In this document: positions 6,243-8,129 of the stretch, in pieces
Layout of the letters: each line of letters starts with the position of its first letter
How positions within the stretch are numbered: position 1 is the stretch's first letter
Program-made: the position numbers and the translations under genes
Assembly (NCBI GenBank): GCA_026400595.1
Contig: JAPLOT010000340.1
Location: 1-8,129 of the forward strand
DNA from: Alphaproteobacteria bacterium
GTDB lineage: Bacteria; Pseudomonadota; Alphaproteobacteria; Rhizobiales; Aestuariivirgaceae
Reading direction: 5' to 3'
DNA: 8,129 nucleotides
The notes under the pieces: model-generated
Databases searched by the model: none
Seen by the model: only the letters and a program-made list of their open reading frames with translations
What the model was told of the DNA's origin: nothing

Positions 6243-6696
6243 GATCCAGCGTGAGGAACACGCTGTTGGGATCGGGCCTGTAGGACCCGAAAGGCGGGCA
6301 GTCGACGAAGCCGTGCGCCCGGTAGAGCGCCACTGCGGGGCGGAAGTAGTCGAAGGATCCGGTCTCGAGGCTCAGACGTGCCAGGCCCTGGCTTCGGGCA
6401 TCGGCGATGATATGGCGCAGCATGGCGCCGGCGATGCCCCGGCGCCGCGCGGCTTCCGCCGTGTGCATCGACTTCACCTCGCCATGTCCCGGCGCGATGC
6501 GCTTCAGCGCGCCGATGCCAAGCAGCGTGTCCCCGTCCCAGGCCGCCCAGAAATTCACCTCCGGCAGCTGCAGGCCCGAAAGGTCCACGGCATGCGCGCT
6601 GCCCTTGGGCGTGACCGCATGGCAGGTGGTGAAGTGATGATGCAGAAGGCCGGTGACGCGCGGGTCGCCAAAGTCGCCGGGGATGATGCGGATCAT
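6229..6696 (-). CDS. GNAT-family N-acetyltransferase
   Basis: This 155-residue protein of the GCN5-related acetyltransferase superfamily transfers acetyl from acetyl-CoA to an unknown amine. Motif A is ARRRGIAGAMLRHII (83-97), containing R84-R85-R86-G87-I-A89 of the Q/RxxGxG/A pyrophosphate-binding turn. The preceding strand is GEVKSMHT (72-79), and motif B is ALYRAHGFVDC (123-133). The frame stays open to 6816, but that extension lies within the upstream regulator gene, so I took the ATG at 6696, where the family-like strand MIRIIPGDF begins; GGCGAG about 8 bases before it is a weak ribosome site. It starts 16 bases after the XRE-cupin stop and is evidently co-transcribed with it. Its 3' end overlaps the convergent rhodanese by 14 bases. 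The substrate cannot be predicted. Confidence 0.9.
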   Translation of the reverse strand: MIRIIPGDFGDPRVTGLLHHHFTTCHAVTPKGSAHAVDLSGLQLPEVNFWAAWDGDTLLGIGALKRIAPGHGEVKSMHTAEAARRRGIAGAMLRHIIADARSQGLARLSLETGSFDYFRPAVALYRAHGFVDCPPFGSYRPDPNSVFLTLDLSRA

Positions 6697-6712
6697 CGGA
6701 TGGTCTCGCCCG

Positions 6713-7285
6713 TCAGAGAATGAACAGCAGATAGCGTGCACCGATCCCGGCGCGGGTTTCGAAAAGGCTGGCACCGAAGAGCTGGTAGCGCAGGCAGTCG
6801 CCCGCCTCCAGATCATGACGGCGTCCCTCGATTGTCAGGTCCAGCGCGCCGTCCATCATCACCAGGTGATGCTCGAGGCCGGGCCGCGGCGGCCGCTCAT
6901 AGGCGATGCTGACACCGGGCGGCAGCCGGCCTTCGATCACTTCGCCGGCGAGGCCACCCGCGGGCGGCGAGACGGACCGGCGCGCGAAGCCGGTTTCGGG
7001 ATCATGCCATACCGGCTGGCCGCCGCGCCGGACGAGAGGTGCGAAGGCGTCTTCGGCCATCACCATGAGGCGCGAGACGGTGAGTCCATAGGCGGCGCAG
7101 AGCTTGCCCAGCACCGTTGCCGTTGCGCTGACCTCGGCATTCTCGAGACGGGAAAGCGTCGCACGGCTGACGCCGCTGCGCCGTGCCAGCTCGTCAAGCG
7201 ACCAGCCGCGCCCGCCACGCAGCCCGCGCAGACGCTCGGCAATGCGATGATCGATGTCGGGGACAAGAGTGGTTTCGCTTCCCAT
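6713..7285 (-). CDS. XRE-family transcriptional regulator with C-terminal cupin domain
   Basis: This 190-residue regulator has an N-terminal HTH_3 domain, IAERLRGLRGGRGWSL through the recognition segment SRATLSRLENAE (about 15-75). A cupin_2 barrel follows, best seen at EHHLVMMDGALDLTIEG (138-154) and HDLEAGDCLRYQL (157-169). Proteins of this architecture sense a small molecule in the cupin and often control neighbouring metabolic or acetyltransferase genes. The frame is open to 7408, but the promoter elements at 7293-7320 lie inside that extension and the HTH domain starts soon after the ATG at 7285, so the short form is preferred. No ribosome site stands at normal distance; the predicted transcription start coincides with the ATG, suggesting a leaderless message. 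The GNAT gene follows in the same operon. The perfect palindrome over the -10 suggests autorepression. The ligand is unknown. Confidence 0.9.
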   Translation of the reverse strand: MGSETTLVPDIDHRIAERLRGLRGGRGWSLDELARRSGVSRATLSRLENAEVSATATVLGKLCAAYGLTVSRLMVMAEDAFAPLVRRGGQPVWHDPETGFARRSVSPPAGGLAGEVIEGRLPPGVSIAYERPPRPGLEHHLVMMDGALDLTIEGRRHDLEAGDCLRYQLFGASLFETRAGIGARYLLFIL

Positions 7286-7288
7286 ATT

Positions 7289-7305
7289 TGAGAGAATATC
7301 TCTCA
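7289..7305. promoter_or_regulatory. Perfect 17-base palindrome, candidate operator of the XRE regulator
   Basis: TGAGAGA-ATA-TCTCTCA is a perfect 7-base inverted repeat with a 3-base centre. It begins 3 bases upstream of the regulator's start codon and contains the predicted -10 hexamer. A dimeric XRE protein bound here would block its own promoter. The palindrome is seen directly; autorepression is inferred. Confidence 0.65.
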
Positions 7306-7320
7306 GTTGTAGGGAGTCAA
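7293..7320 (-). promoter_or_regulatory. Promoter of the XRE-cupin/GNAT operon
   Basis: On the minus strand TTGACT (plus-strand 7315-7320, five of six consensus bases) is followed after 16 bases by TATTCT (7293-7298, four of six). Seven bases separate the end of the -10 from the ATG at 7285, so transcription should begin at or within a few bases of the start codon, giving a leaderless mRNA. Confidence 0.6.
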
Positions 7321-7334
7321 GTACCGGCCGCTTG

Positions 7335-7349
7335 CGCAATTTTATTGCG
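7335..7349. repeat. CGCAAT-TTT-ATTGCG inverted repeat in the xre/gltB divergent region
   Basis: This is a perfect 6-base inverted repeat with a TTT centre, in an AT-rich patch just upstream of the XRE -35. The flanking TTGCGCAA (7332-7339) is itself palindromic, and TTGCG recurs at 7345 and 7376. It could bind a second regulator or act as an upstream activating site for either divergent gene; the protein cannot be named. Confidence 0.35.
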
Positions 7350-7409
7350 TATTTTTGCAGAACCCGATTCCTTCCTTGCGCGGCGCCCCTCAATCTGCGA
7401 TAAAGCAAT

Positions 7410-7428
7410 AGGACAGTATCACTGTCCT
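7410..7428. promoter_or_regulatory. Perfect 19-base palindrome upstream of gltB
   Basis: AGGACAGT-ATC-ACTGTCCT is an 8-base inverted repeat around a 3-base centre, followed by TT. It would overlap the transcription start predicted from TTGCGC/GATAAA, so it may be an operator. In RNA it would form a tight hairpin with a 3-base loop. The run of T after it is too short for a confident terminator. Confidence 0.45.
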
Positions 7429-7460
7429 TTCGTGGTGAATTTCAAGGCGAGTGGACCCGG

Positions 7461-7559
7461 ATGTTCCGGAATACGACCACAAAGATCCTGAAAGCGGCGG
7501 CCAAACCGGCTGTCGACACCGCGCGCATGCCCCGGGCGACTCTCCGTAAAGCGTCGTAA
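7461..7559 (+). CDS. Possible 32-residue small protein or leader peptide
   Basis: An ATG-to-TAA frame of 32 codons begins MFRNTTTKILKAAAKP and ends RATLRKAS. It is basic (about seven K/R) and has no acidic residue except one Asp. Third positions are about three-quarters G or C, higher than expected for random sequence. The ribosome site is poor: AAGG lies 13 bases upstream. It matches no family I know and may be chance; it is listed because it sits in the gltB leader with no other explanation for that stretch. Confidence 0.22.
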   Translation: MFRNTTTKILKAAAKPAVDTARMPRATLRKAS

Positions 7560-7568
7560 GGGCAGGCC

Positions 7569-7631
7569 CGGACACCGACGAAGGTGCCGCTGGTCTGACC
7601 TCCGAACCGGGCACGGGACCCTCAGGGTCTC
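7569..7631 (+). other. GC-rich hairpin cluster in the gltB leader
   Basis: Two stem-loops can be drawn. In the first, CGG (7569-7571) and CACC (7573-7576) pair with GGTG (7583-7586) and CCG (7587-7589), with one bulged A and a 6-base loop. In the second, GGGACCC pairs with GGGTCTC around TCA (7615-7631), with one G-U pair. GTGCC (7584-7588) can pair instead with GGCAC (7610-7614), which would exclude the first stem. Alternative pairings of this kind are found in attenuators but also arise by chance in GC-rich DNA. Neither hairpin has a U-tail. Confidence 0.3.
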
Positions 7632-7730
7632 CCCCTCACGAGACAGGCACGGCACAACACGATCCTTCACAGGCTTCCACCGGGAGGCATGTGAGACAAG
7701 GCTGGGGAACGGAAGAAGAAGGAGTTGGCC

Positions 7731-8129
7731 ATGAACATGCACATGCTGCCAGAGGGGCTTCCCGAAGCGCACGGTCTCTATGATCCGCGCAACGAGCACG
7801 ACGCCTGCGGCATCGGCCTCATCGCCAACATCCACAATGCCAAGAGCCATCGCGTGGTGGCCGACGGACTCTCCATCCTCAAGAACCTCGAGCATCGCGG
7901 CGCCGTGGGTGCCGACCCCATGGCCGGCGACGGCGCCGGCGTCATGATCCAGATCCCGCATGGCTTCTTCACGGAAGAGGCCAAGCGTCTCGGCTTCGAA
8001 CTGCCGGGGCCGCAGCACTACGGCGTGGGACAGCTCTTCATGCCGCGCGAACCGGTCTATCGCCAGGACATCGAGCGCATCTGGTGGGAAACGAGCCGTG
8101 AGGAAGGCCTGAAGGTTCTGGGCTGGCGC
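7731..8129 (+). CDS. gltB: Glutamate synthase (NADPH) large subunit, N-terminal part, cut by window edge
   Basis: The first 133 codons of the GOGAT large subunit are present and the frame is open at the right edge. The enzyme makes two glutamates from glutamine and 2-oxoglutarate in the GS-GOGAT nitrogen-assimilation pathway, together with the small subunit GltD. The visible part is the class II glutamine amidotransferase domain. HDACGIG contains C26, which should become the N-terminal nucleophile after removal of a 25-residue propeptide. LKNLEHRGAVGADPMAGDGAG (50-70) is the conserved glutamine-binding block, and IPHGFF follows. The ATG at 7731 is fixed by AAGGAG (7719-7724) 6 bases upstream, one of the strongest ribosome sites in the window. 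Full-length family members are about 1500-1570 residues, so roughly a tenth is seen. It is divergent from the XRE-cupin gene across a 445-base region. Confidence 0.96.
   Translation, partial: MNMHMLPEGLPEAHGLYDPRNEHDACGIGLIANIHNAKSHRVVADGLSILKNLEHRGAVGADPMAGDGAGVMIQIPHGFFTEEAKRLGFELPGPQHYGVGQLFMPREPVYRQDIERIWWETSREEGLKVLGWR

Larger units (their letters stand above)
7321..7730 (+). other. Long non-coding region upstream of gltB, probable regulated 5' leader
   Basis: About 410 bases precede gltB without a recognisable gene. From left to right: an AT-rich patch with a palindrome (7335-7349); a weak promoter candidate TTGCGC (7376-7381) with GATAAA (7399-7404) at 17 bases; the palindrome 7410-7428; a possible 32-codon ORF (7461-7559); then GC-rich hairpins at 7569-7589 and 7615-7631. 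If the promoter is right, the gltB leader is about 320 bases. No tRNA or known riboswitch was recognised. Confidence 0.4.

Noticed and set aside
6713..7408. Longer XRE-cupin protein starting at 7408
   Set aside because: The extension would translate through a good promoter and perfect palindrome, and XRE proteins of this type begin just before the helix-turn-helix.
7419..8018. Minus-strand open frame (199 codons) over the gltB start
   Set aside because: It is antisense to the clearly recognisable GltB N-terminus with its DACGIG motif and strong ribosome site.

Overview
The window is high-GC DNA with a strong G/C bias at third codon positions. Its gene content and protein sequences point to an alphaproteobacterium, plausibly of the Hyphomicrobiales/Rhizobiales type. 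That placement rests on family resemblance (BigR-type regulator, the ligase/exonuclease repair pair, the GltB N-terminus), not on a database search. No mobile element, CRISPR array, tRNA or rRNA was seen.

Layout, left to right. (1) 97-2696, minus strand: a two-gene DNA-repair unit joined by an ATGA overlap. It encodes an MBL/beta-CASP 'ligase-associated' exonuclease followed by an ATP-dependent DNA ligase. These are two members of the known Exo-Lig-Lhr helicase-MPE (PdeM) repair cluster; the helicase and phosphoesterase are not visible here. (2) 2697-2927: a 231-base non-coding gap with one strong hairpin. (3) 2928-5523, minus strand: three co-oriented genes, which read in transcription order are an ETHE1/BLH-type metallo-beta-lactamase-fold protein (probable persulfide dioxygenase), a 10-TM EamA/DMT transporter and a stand-alone class I glutamine amidotransferase. 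(4) 5600-6242, plus strand: a BigR/SqrR-type ArsR repressor with the two-cysteine sulfide-sensor arrangement, followed 16 bases later by a single-domain rhodanese. An AT-rich inverted repeat lies in the 76-base divergent region between (3) and (4) and is a good candidate for the BigR operator. (5) 6229-7285, minus strand: an XRE-cupin regulator followed by a GNAT acetyltransferase, the latter converging on the rhodanese with a 14-base tail-to-tail overlap. The XRE gene has a clear sigma70-type promoter whose -10 sits inside a perfect 17-base palindrome abutting the start codon, which predicts a leaderless, autoregulated message. (6) 7286-7730: a 445-base non-coding region with three palindromes, several GC-rich hairpins and one possible 32-codon ORF. 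(7) 7731-8129, plus strand: the N-terminal end of glutamate synthase large subunit (gltB), cut by the window edge.

How it fits together. The centre is a sulfide/persulfide stress divergon: BigR senses reactive sulfur through two cysteines and, when oxidised, releases the shared region, so the persulfide dioxygenase and rhodanese can handle sulfane sulfur. The left part is a DNA-damage repair module. The right part joins a small regulatory operon to central nitrogen assimilation, with an unusually long and structured region ahead of gltB. Nothing here is clearly an undescribed system. The most notable points are the palindrome-embedded leaderless XRE promoter, the long gltB leader, and the sulfur divergon carrying a DMT transporter and an amidotransferase.
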